Positions 13,966-21,702 of a DNA stretch of 54,653 nt are shown here, in pieces. The translations under genes and the position numbers were made by a program. The stretch's first letter is position 1; every line of letters starts with the position of its first letter. The stretch covers positions 1 through 54,653 of the forward strand of contig CAOKHZ010000029.1 in NCBI GenBank assembly GCA_948468385.1, read 5' to 3'. The DNA comes from an uncultured Faecalicatena sp. GTDB lineage: Bacteria; Bacillota; Clostridia; Lachnospirales; Lachnospiraceae. The notes under the pieces are model-generated. The model saw only the letters and a program-made list of their open reading frames with translations, searched no databases and was not told where the DNA came from.

Positions 13966-16473
13966 TTACAACGCCAGTTTCTTTGCCATACGGTACACCC
14001 GCGTGGCGTTTATCTGCACCTGCTTTTTATCAAGCGTTCCTTCCTGCAATGCCTTCAAAATATTTTCGTAGTCTCCCTTGCCGCCCGGCATCACCAGGTC
14101 GCCGCCGGCCGCGGCAATTTTCGCGGCGTTCGGGGCGGGGTGGATGGAGGCCTTGTTCATCGTGCCGCCGTTTACGATCCAGTCGGTCATCACGATGCCC
14201 TCGTATCCGTACTCACTGCGCAAAATATCTTCAATCAATCCCCGGTGCTCGGAAGTGTGGGTGCCGTTTAACAAGTTGTAGGAGGTCATGACCGCGTGCG
14301 GCTGCGATTCCCGCACGCAAATGCCGAAACCTTTTAAATAAATTTCCCGCATCGCCCGTTCGCTGACCTGGCTGTTGTTATTGTAGCGGTTGGTTTCCTG
14401 GTTGTTTGCCGCGTAATGCTTGATCGTGGTGCCGCATCCGGCGTGGGCCTGCACGCCCAACGTGATGGCGGCGGCAAATTTTCCACCAACCAGCGGGTCT
14501 TCGGAGAAATACTCGAAGTTTCGTCCGCAGCGGATGCTTCTGTGGATGTTAAGTGCCGGGGCAAGCCACAAATGTACCCCGAAGCGTTCCATTTCGTCGC
14601 CCACGATGTCGCCGCAGTCCTTGGCCAAGTCAAGGTTCCAGCTCTGCGCCAGCGCCGTGCCAATCGGAATGGCCGTGGCATATTGCTCGTGAATGGCATC
14701 TCCGCTTTTTGGCTTTTTCTCCATCAGGCTCATCAGCCATACGGCGGGTTTTGGCATGAACTCCGCGATGCTCTCCGGCATCCCGGCGCCGATGCCGTGC
14801 ACGCCCTTGGCATCTATGAAATATTCCCGGGTGAGGCGAAGTCCGGCTGGTCCGTCCGCCATCACCATCACCGGGAAGTCCTTTGCCCCCGTGGCGTTGG
14901 CGGTTTCTCCCGCCGCTCCGGCGACGGTCTTGCTGGCACTGCCGATGATGCTAGAAAGGCTCCCCTTCGGGTCGAAAGCGCCCGTGTTCATCAAGGCAAG
15001 CTGTTCATTGGTGAAAATAACCACTTCCGGGTCGATTTCATGCTCTTTATCATAAGCGGCCATGGCAGTGGCGAAATCGTTTGCACAAAGTTCCAATACG
15101 GGCAGGTTTTCCGGCATGGAAGCTTGTACTTTTTGTTCTGGTTTCCAATCGGCAAAGTCCGGCTTGCCACAACAGTTTTTCGTTTTCATGGTGACCACGT
15201 CCGCATCCAGCCGGGCGATGGCGCAAGGAAACGTGTCCACGCTGCTGTTACCAATGCGCAGGACGTAATCGCCTTTTTCCAGAAGATACTGTGCGTTTTC
15301 GGCATCATAGGAAGCCAAATCGGCAAGGGAGAACGTCATGGTCACGTCCTCCGTCTCGCCGGGTTTGAGATTCTTCGTCTTCGCCCATGCGGCCAATGCC
15401 TGGTAAGGTTGGTCGAGCCTGCCCTCCGGGGAGGAGACATAAAGCTGCACGACTTCCTTGCCGTCGCGATTCCCGACATTTTTTACGGTGGCGGTCACGC
15501 GGATTTGAGGTTGTTTCGTTGTCGTGTCAGTTTGCACCTGCCCCGTTTTTGTGCCGGCTTTTGTTTGTGCCGTCGTTGTGTCGTCATGCGGGTATTCCGG
15601 TGCCGCGTTTTGGCCGGTGATTTCGAACCGGGTGAAGCTTTGTCCGTATCCAAAGGGGAAGAGGGCCTTTTTGCCCACGCTGTCAAAGTAGCGGTAACCT
15701 ATGTAAATGCCCTCGTTATAACGCGTGTCGTTGATGTCGCCGAATTCTCCCATGCTCGGATAATCCGCCCATGCGGACCAGGTCGTCGTCAATTTCCCGG
15801 ACGGGGCGGCCTTTCCCAACAAAATGTCTGCCAGTACCGCGCCCGTCTCCACGCCAAGTTGGGAGAGCAGGAGGATGTTTTCAACCTCCGCCACCGGTGA
15901 CAAGTCCACCGCCCCGCCCACGTTGAGGACGAGCATGAATTTGGGATATTTGGCTTTCAAAGCGAGAATGTCATGGATTTCGGTTTTTCCAAGCAGAATG
16001 TCCCCGGCCACCGGCTCACGGTCGGAACCTTCTCCGGAAATGCGGGACAGCACGTATACGGCCACGTCCCCGGCACCGGTTAAAGGAAGCTCATATTCTG
16101 GTTCCGGCATGACGGCTCCCATGCCCTCGATGACGGCCATGGTGTGATTTTTTTTCGCCCGCGCCTTGATGACCTTGTGAAATTCTTTCTTCGCGTCCAC
16201 GAGCAGGTTGTCGTAGGCATCCATCCAGTCGGCCGTGGTGATGGTGAATCCGGCATCCTTAAGCCCCTGCTCGACGGTGACGAAATAGCGGGAGTTTACC
16301 TCGCCAGAACCGGTGCCGCCCTTGATGGTGTGGCGCGCCCCACTTCCGTATAACGCGACTTGTCCGACCTTTTCCAATGGAAAATCGCCATTGGTTTTCA
16401 ATAATACCGTACATTCGGCAAGTTGCTTTCGCAGTATTTCAAGATGCTGTTTCTCGTAATCGTTTAACTTCAT
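13966..16473 (-). CDS. GH3 beta-glucosidase with swapped domain order
   Basis: An 835-residue cytoplasmic glycoside hydrolase family 3 protein. The usual C-terminal alpha/beta domain comes first (YGSGARHTIKGGTGSGEVN, about residues 45-63, to about 320), then a fibronectin-III-like domain (about 375-450, VKNVGNRDGKEVVQLYVSSP), and the TIM barrel that is normally N-terminal comes last (about 540-830), with DGPAGLRL, the GRNFEYFSEDP loop and TIKHYAANNQE. The nucleophile is D764 in GIVMTDW. This permuted order is known in a branch of clostridial and ruminococcal GH3. Expected activity: exo-beta-glucosidase or related. The ATG at 16473 is chosen for its GGAGGAAAAAAAC; the frame runs 59 codons further upstream. 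Confidence 0.9.
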   Translation of the reverse strand: MKLNDYEKQHLEILRKQLAECTVLLKTNGDFPLEKVGQVALYGSGARHTIKGGTGSGEVNSRYFVTVEQGLKDAGFTITTADWMDAYDNLLVDAKKEFHKVIKARAKKNHTMAVIEGMGAVMPEPEYELPLTGAGDVAVYVLSRISGEGSDREPVAGDILLGKTEIHDILALKAKYPKFMLVLNVGGAVDLSPVAEVENILLLSQLGVETGAVLADILLGKAAPSGKLTTTWSAWADYPSMGEFGDINDTRYNEGIYIGYRYFDSVGKKALFPFGYGQSFTRFEITGQNAAPEYPHDDTTTAQTKAGTKTGQVQTDTTTKQPQIRVTATVKNVGNRDGKEVVQLYVSSPEGRLDQPYQALAAWAKTKNLKPGETEDVTMTFSLADLASYDAENAQYLLEKGDYVLRIGNSSVDTFPCAIARLDADVVTMKTKNCCGKPDFADWKPEQKVQASMPENLPVLELCANDFATAMAAYDKEHEIDPEVVIFTNEQLALMNTGAFDPKGSLSSIIGSASKTVAGAAGETANATGAKDFPVMVMADGPAGLRLTREYFIDAKGVHGIGAGMPESIAEFMPKPAVWLMSLMEKKPKSGDAIHEQYATAIPIGTALAQSWNLDLAKDCGDIVGDEMERFGVHLWLAPALNIHRSIRCGRNFEYFSEDPLVGGKFAAAITLGVQAHAGCGTTIKHYAANNQETNRYNNNSQVSERAMREIYLKGFGICVRESQPHAVMTSYNLLNGTHTSEHRGLIEDILRSEYGYEGIVMTDWIVNGGTMNKASIHPAPNAAKIAAAGGDLVMPGGKGDYENILKALQEGTLDKKQVQINATRVYRMAKKLAL

Positions 16474-16539
16474 GTTTTTTTCCTCCGTTTTTATAGGATT
16501 GCGTGAGCACGAAGCGCGTGGCAATCCGTGGGTATCATG

Positions 16540-16561
16540 GGGGCAAAATTCATTTTGCCCC
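16540..16561. promoter_or_regulatory. Palindrome in the GH3 leader
   Basis: GGGGCAAAAT-TC-ATTTTGCCCC, a perfect inverted repeat 67 bases upstream of the GH3 start codon. It could be an operator or a leader hairpin. Confidence 0.45.
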
Positions 16562-16662
16562 AGCATCATAGGGTGATACAAGCGTCGAAAGCCATGCGTT
16601 TCACCTCGATACGGTTGATTGTACCAAAGCATGATGGAATTTTCTATCATATTTTGGCTTTA

Positions 16663-16698
16663 TTTGTAAAATAATCTTATTTTGTAAAATAATCCTAT
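16663..16698. repeat. Tandem 18-base repeat in the GH3 upstream region
   Basis: TTTGTAAAATAATCTTAT and TTTGTAAAATAATCCTAT in direct tandem (17 of 18 identical). Very A+T-rich; lies where the GH3 promoter should be. Confidence 0.55.
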
Positions 16699-16737
16699 TA
16701 ATGAAGGGAAATATTTTGAAGGGCAAACTGTCGCGTG

Positions 16738-16876
16738 GCGAGAAACATGAGCCCTTGCATTACTTTTCACGGGGTGGCCGCCCTCACAGCGAGAAACATA
16801 AGCCCTTGAAAAGGGCGACGTGCGCTTTTAGCACACGGTTTCGCAGCCGTTTTGGTGTCTACCCCGTGAAAAGTAA
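16738..16876. repeat. 117-bp palindrome with direct repeats
   Basis: Perfect inverted arms TTACTTTTCACGGGGT (16760-16775) and ACCCCGTGAAAAGTAA (16861-16876), with internal hairpins. Overlapping its left part, GCGAGAAACATGAGCCCTTG (16738-16757) recurs at 16789-16808 with one change. No coding potential. It fills the intergenic DNA between the divergent GH3 and GNAT genes. Confidence 0.7.
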
Positions 16877-16977
16877 CGCTCTTGCAAAGAGTGATAAAGG
16901 AACCTGCGCCGACCTACTTGCCTTGCACGGGTAAATCGGTTATACTCTACACAAAAGAAAACAAGGGGGAAGTTCAA

Positions 16978-17508
16978 ATGCTTCGGTATAGAGAATTATC
17001 TTCGAACGAATTATGCAGGGAATTGTTTCGCGGTTTTACTCGCCGTCAGAATGTCACAAAATGCTGGAGAAAGGAAAATGGCCGGTGGATGATCAAGGAT
17101 GCCCCGTTTATTGATGATTGGGGAGAAAAGGAATACCAAATATTGGTAAAATGCTTGAAAAATACCATTGACACGGGTGGCTTCGTGTATGCGGCCTTTG
17201 ACGGCGGTAATCTGAAGGGCTTCGTTTCCGTTGAGCCGACTTTGTTTGGCGGTGAGCAAAAATATCTTGACTTGTCTAGCATCCACGTATCGGAAGACCT
17301 GCGCGGAAAAGGGATTGGAAAGGTACTGTTTTTGGCGGCCAAGGCATGGGCAAAGGAGCATGGCGCGCGTAAATTATACATATCCGCCCATTCCGCCATT
17401 GAGACCCAGGCGTTTTACAAGGCGATGGGTTGCGTGGAAGCGGAAGCGTACCATCAGGAACATGTGGAGCGGGAGCCTTATGATTGCCAACTGGAATGTG
17501 TTTTGTAG
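16978..17508 (+). CDS. GNAT N-acetyltransferase
   Basis: A 176-residue GNAT-fold protein: LDLSSIHVSEDLRGKGIGK (about 94-112) gives the beta-4 strand and the acetyl-CoA-binding R-G-K-G-I-G loop, and SAHSAIETQAFYKAMGC (about 138-154) the terminal helix. Substrate unknown. The ATG at 16978 has a GGGGGAAG ribosome site; the frame extends upstream into the palindromic repeat, which is not likely to be translated. A hairpin terminator follows the stop directly, so it is probably a single-gene unit. Confidence 0.8.
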   Translation: MLRYRELSSNELCRELFRGFTRRQNVTKCWRKENGRWMIKDAPFIDDWGEKEYQILVKCLKNTIDTGGFVYAAFDGGNLKGFVSVEPTLFGGEQKYLDLSSIHVSEDLRGKGIGKVLFLAAKAWAKEHGARKLYISAHSAIETQAFYKAMGCVEAEAYHQEHVEREPYDCQLECVL

Positions 17509-17531
17509 TTACTATGAATAGTAACGTTTTA
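17508..17531 (+). terminator. Terminator after GNAT gene
   Basis: GTTACTAT-GA-ATAGTAAC (17508-17525) followed by GTTTTAT; begins in the stop codon. Confidence 0.7.
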
Positions 17532-17644
17532 TAGCAAAATGGATTCAAAAAGCTTGTCAAGGCATAAAATTCAGGGAGCGGGCATAGAGTTTAATGGGAT
17601 GATCATTGCGCGAACGATTGGAATGACGAGGGGGGCGTGGACTC

Positions 17645-18514
17645 ATGGGTTGGGAATGGCTGCAAAAGCGGAGGGTAAAATTATACTTGGAAGTGGGACT
17701 GGCATTTGCCTTGTCAATCATGCTTGGCGTGGGCGGCTCTTACGTGCAAAATAGGGCGAGGGAGACGGAAGTCCTTTCCAAGGCCGTGGAGGAGAATGAA
17801 GCGGCGCGCCAGGGAGGAAACCCGGAAAATGACACGGACGGCATGCCTTCTGGTTCGGAAAATGCGGGGGACGGCGCGGCGGGTGGCACGACAAGTGGCG
17901 AAAACACGGGGGAAGCACAAGGTGGACAACCAGAGGGAAGTGCGAACGATCCGGAAACTGCCGAGGAGGTCATTGCCGACGGTCAGTATCCCATCATGGG
18001 AAGCAGCAACGTGAGCGTGGAGCAGATGGTGGCGTATTTTGAATCGTCGGGCATGGAATATCCGGCTGCAGAATTGTCGAAGGGCGGGGCGGATTCGATA
18101 GAGACGTTTTGCCAGATGTATTATGACGAGGCGACGGCGGAGGGCGTGCGCCCGGAAGTGGCGTTTGTGCAGACGATGAAAGAGACGGGATGGCTGCAGT
18201 ACGGCGGCGACGCGTCGATAGAACAATTTAATTTTGCCGGCATCGGCACGACCGGCGGCGGTGTGCCAGGCAACTCGTACCCGGACGTGCGAACCGGAAT
18301 TCGTGCCCAGATTCAGCATTTAAAGGCATACGCGACGACGGATCCGCTGAATCAGGAATGCGTGGACGAACGTTATGAATATGTGACCAAGGGGGCGGCC
18401 CCATACGTGGAATGGCTGGGTCAAAAGGAAAACCCGCAGGGAACCGGATGGGCGACGGCGGAGAATTATGGATATTCCATCGTGGAGATGATACAGAAAT
18501 TGCGGCAGCAGTAA
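17645..18514 (+). CDS. Membrane-anchored glucosaminidase
   Basis: A 289-residue cell-wall enzyme. An uncleaved-looking signal anchor (about 10-32) is followed by a Gly/Glu/Asn-rich spacer (about 50-105) and a glucosaminidase domain (about 120-289; PF01832 type). In that domain EAFAQ-like residues appear as VRPEVAFVQTMKETGWLQYGG with the catalytic-Glu position E at 179-180 of MKETG, and FNFAGIGTTG matches the family NN.GIG motif. Expected to cut the glycan strands of peptidoglycan outside the membrane. It precedes the valS leader and is likely its own unit, ended by the AT-rich inverted repeat near 18570-18600. Confidence 0.85.
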   Translation: MGWEWLQKRRVKLYLEVGLAFALSIMLGVGGSYVQNRARETEVLSKAVEENEAARQGGNPENDTDGMPSGSENAGDGAAGGTTSGENTGEAQGGQPEGSANDPETAEEVIADGQYPIMGSSNVSVEQMVAYFESSGMEYPAAELSKGGADSIETFCQMYYDEATAEGVRPEVAFVQTMKETGWLQYGGDASIEQFNFAGIGTTGGGVPGNSYPDVRTGIRAQIQHLKAYATTDPLNQECVDERYEYVTKGAAPYVEWLGQKENPQGTGWATAENYGYSIVEMIQKLRQQ

Positions 18515-18611
18515 GAAGGGCGGGGATGATGACACAGAGGTGCGCGCCCCATGAGCGTGAATGAAAACATCTTAAGATTCCTGGGGGCATTCTTAAGAAT
18601 CTCTAAATTCC

Positions 18612-18640
18612 TTGACAAATCGCTTCTTCGCAGTTATGAT
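18612..18640 (+). promoter_or_regulatory. Sigma-A promoter of valS
   Basis: TTGACA (18612-18617), 17-base spacer, TATGAT (18635-18640), directly upstream of the T-box leader. Confidence 0.85.
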
Positions 18641-18644
18641 AGAA

Positions 18645-18907
18645 CGGATGAGAAAAAGGTGATGCGGAAAAGGAGTATATAATCACTGCTGACAGAGAGA
18701 ACCGCCCTTTGGCTGGAAGGTGGTTTCAGCGTAGGGATTATAGAACGTGGTTTCCAAACCGGATGTCTGAAAGCGTGGGGATGCAAAGTAGGACGTCCCG
18801 TAGTGGTTTACGTTACAGAACCGAGAGTCGGCGTGACGGCATGCCGAAATTAAGGTGGTACAGCGGAGAATTCCCGCCCTTTACGTAAGTAAAGGGCATT
18901 TTTGCTT
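18645..18907 (+). promoter_or_regulatory. T-box riboswitch of valS
   Basis: A tRNA-sensing leader. Stem I is marked by CAGAGAGAACC (from about 18695) and GCTGGAA (18712-18718). The T-box itself is AATTAAGGTGGTACAGCGG (18848-18866), whose GGTG loop pairs with the free 3' end of uncharged tRNA. A terminator follows: GCCCTTTAC (18876-18884) with GTAAAGGGC (18889-18897) and TTTTTG. A plausible Val specifier codon is GTG at 18747-18749. Uncharged tRNA-Val should favour the antiterminator and raise valS expression. Confidence 0.92.
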
Positions 18908-18926
18908 TAAGAAGGAGAGGACGAGG

Positions 18927-21587
18927 ATGAAGAAAGAACTGGCGAAGACCTACAATCCAAAGGAGATTGAGGAGAAGTTGTATGAGAAGTGGTGTGAGAA
19001 CAAGTATTTTCATGCCGAGGTGGACGAAAGCAGAAAGCCATTTACCACGGTGATGCCGCCGCCGAACATTACGGGAAAGTTACACATGGGACATGCCTTT
19101 GATAACACGCTGCAGGACATCCTGATCCGTTATAAGCGGATGCAGGGGTACAACGCGCTGTGGATTCCGGGAACCGACCACGCGGCGATTTCCACGGAAG
19201 TGAAGGTGACGAATCAGTTAAAAGAGGAAGGCATTGACAAAAAGGAGCTTGGGCGTGAGGGTTTCCTTGCGCGTACATGGCAGTGGAAAGAGGAGTATGC
19301 CGGCACCATTGAGAACCAGCTTAAGAAAATGGGCATTTCTTGTGACTGGGATCGGGAACGATTCACGATGGATGAGGGATGTTCGAAGGCGGTGGAGGAG
19401 GTTTTCATCCGTCTGTATGAGAAAGGTTACATTTATAAGGGGTCGCGTATTATCAACTGGTGTCCGAAGTGCAAGACGTCGTTGTCCGATGCCGAAGTGG
19501 AGCACGAGGATCAGGACGGCCATTTCTGGCATATCAAGTATCCGGTCGTAGGGACGGATGAATTTTTGGAAATCGCCACGACGCGTCCGGAGACGATGCT
19601 CGGGGACACGGCGATTGCCGTGCATCCGGAGGATGAACGTTATAAGGATCTTGTCGGCAAGAACGTGATTTTGCCATTGGTGAATCGGGAAATTCCAGTC
19701 GTGGCGGACGCTTACGTGGACAAGGAGTTCGGAACCGGAGCGGTGAAGATTACGCCGGCGCATGACCCGAATGACTTCGAGGTCGGCAAACGCCACAACC
19801 TGGAAGAAATCAACATCATGAACGATGATGCCACCATCAATGAAAATGGCGGGAAATACGCGGGAATGGAGCGTTACGAGGCGCGCCGGGCAATCGTGAA
19901 GGAGTTGGACGAGCAAGGGTACCTGGTAAAGACGGCGCCGCACATGCACAGCGTCGGCACGCACGACCGTTGCGGCACGACCGTGGAGCCGTTGATTAAG
20001 CAGCAGTGGTTCGTGAAGATGGAAGAGCTGGCGAAACCGGCCATCGAGGCGTTAAAGACCGGGGAACTGAAGTTTGTGCCGGAGCGGTTCGACAAGACGT
20101 ACCTGCATTGGCTGGAAAACATCAAGGATTGGTGCATTTCCCGCCAGATTTGGTGGGGACACCGCATCCCGGCGTATTATTGTGACGAGTGCGGCGAGTT
20201 CGTGGTCGCCAGAAAGATGCCAAAGAAGTGTCCGCATTGCGGGTGTACGCACTTTACGCAGGACGAGGACACGTTGGACACGTGGTTTAGCTCCGCGCTG
20301 TGGCCCTTCTCCACGCTGGGATGGCCCGAGCAGACGAAGGATTTGGAATATTTCTATCCGACCGACGTGTTGGTGACCGGATATGACATTATCTTCTTCT
20401 GGGTCATCCGCATGGTATTTTCCGGTTTTGAGCATACGGGTAAATCGCCGTTCCATACAGTATTGATTCACGGGTTGATACGCGATTCGCAGGGGCGCAA
20501 GATGAGCAAGTCGCTCGGAAACGGCATTGACCCGTTAGACATCATTGACCAGTACGGGGCGGACGCGTTGCGCTTGACGCTCGTGACCGGAAACGCGCCG
20601 GGCAATGACATGCGCTTTTACCACGAGCGGGTGGAGGCGAGCCGCAATTTTGCCAACAAGGTCTGGAACGCGTCGCGTTTCATTCTCATGAACGTGGGGG
20701 ACGAGGGCGTTGCCGAGCCGGACGCAAAGTTGTTTAACGCGGCGGACAAATGGATTTTGTCCAAGGTCAACACGTTGGCGAAGGACGTGACGGAGAACAT
20801 GGACAAATATGAGTTGGGAATCGCGGTACAAAAGATTTACGACTTTATTTGGGACGAGTTCTGCGATTGGTACGTGGAATTGGTAAAATATCGCATTTAT
20901 CATAAAGAAGAGAAGCCGGCGGAGGCGGACTGCGCGTTGTGGACGCTGAAGACGGTGCTTGGAAACGCGTTGAAGCTCTTGCATCCGTTCATGCCGTTTA
21001 TCACGGAAGAGATTTACGGCGCGTTGAAACCGGAGGAGGAGTCGCTGATGATGTCCGACTGGCCGGTTTACAAGGAAGAGTGGAATTATCCGTCTGACGA
21101 GGCGTTGCTTGGGCATGTCAAGGACATCACAAGGGGCATTCGTAACATGCGTTCCGAGATGAACGTGCCGAATAGCCGCAAGACGAAGGCGTTCATCGTA
21201 AGCGAGGACGCAGGATTTCTATGTGGCTTGGAGCAGTTGAAGGAATCCGTGCAGCCGTTGATGGCGGCTGGCGACATCGTCATGGAGTCGGAAAAGAAGG
21301 AGATTGCGGAGGATGCCGTGTCCATCGTGGTGCCGGGGGCGACCGTCTACCTGCCGCTCGAGGACTTGGTTGACTTCGAGCAGGAAAGGGAGCGTCTGGC
21401 CAAGGAAGAAGACCGCCTGAAGAGGGAAATCAAACGGGCGGAGGGGATGCTCTCGAACGAGAAGTTCATCAGCAAGGCCCCGGCGGACAAGGTGCAGTCG
21501 GAACGTGAGAAGCTGGAGAAATACACGCAGATGCTTTCGCAGGTGCAGGAGCGGATGGCAGGATTGGGTGGATGCGTACGGCCGTAG
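18927..21587 (+). CDS. valS: Valyl-tRNA synthetase
   Basis: An 886-residue class Ia aminoacyl-tRNA synthetase that charges tRNA-Val. HIGH-type motif GKLHMGHAFDN (50-60), an editing domain in the middle, a zinc-finger-like segment CDECGEF...CPHCGC near 425-455, KMSKSLGNGIDP with KMSKS at 525-529, and the C-terminal coiled-coil arm (about 815-880). The length is normal for bacterial ValRS. GAAGGAGAGG precedes the ATG at 18927; the frame upstream to 18855 runs through the T-box terminator and is not the start. First gene of the run valS - LTA synthase-like - folC. Confidence 0.98.
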   Translation: MKKELAKTYNPKEIEEKLYEKWCENKYFHAEVDESRKPFTTVMPPPNITGKLHMGHAFDNTLQDILIRYKRMQGYNALWIPGTDHAAISTEVKVTNQLKEEGIDKKELGREGFLARTWQWKEEYAGTIENQLKKMGISCDWDRERFTMDEGCSKAVEEVFIRLYEKGYIYKGSRIINWCPKCKTSLSDAEVEHEDQDGHFWHIKYPVVGTDEFLEIATTRPETMLGDTAIAVHPEDERYKDLVGKNVILPLVNREIPVVADAYVDKEFGTGAVKITPAHDPNDFEVGKRHNLEEINIMNDDATINENGGKYAGMERYEARRAIVKELDEQGYLVKTAPHMHSVGTHDRCGTTVEPLIKQQWFVKMEELAKPAIEALKTGELKFVPERFDKTYLHWLENIKDWCISRQIWWGHRIPAYYCDECGEFVVARKMPKKCPHCGCTHFTQDEDTLDTWFSSALWPFSTLGWPEQTKDLEYFYPTDVLVTGYDIIFFWVIRMVFSGFEHTGKSPFHTVLIHGLIRDSQGRKMSKSLGNGIDPLDIIDQYGADALRLTLVTGNAPGNDMRFYHERVEASRNFANKVWNASRFILMNVGDEGVAEPDAKLFNAADKWILSKVNTLAKDVTENMDKYELGIAVQKIYDFIWDEFCDWYVELVKYRIYHKEEKPAEADCALWTLKTVLGNALKLLHPFMPFITEEIYGALKPEEESLMMSDWPVYKEEWNYPSDEALLGHVKDITRGIRNMRSEMNVPNSRKTKAFIVSEDAGFLCGLEQLKESVQPLMAAGDIVMESEKKEIAEDAVSIVVPGATVYLPLEDLVDFEQERERLAKEEDRLKREIKRAEGMLSNEKFISKAPADKVQSEREKLEKYTQMLSQVQERMAGLGGCVRP

Positions 21588-21702
21588 TAAATGGTTTGCC
21601 GCTTGAAGCGGTCACGGCCGGCGCGAGGTAAAAGATGGAAAGGGGATGGCGACTGGACGGGCGCCATCCCAGATGGGAGAATTAAAAAAAGAGAGGCTTT
21701 CA

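Noticed and set aside
14416-15900. Long rightward frame (494 codons) antisense to the GH3 gene
   Set aside because: Exact shadow of a well-supported G+C-rich gene; no ribosome site or family resemblance.
18855-18926. 24-codon N-terminal extension of valS
   Set aside because: It runs through the T-box terminator stem; the ATG at 18927 has a strong ribosome site.
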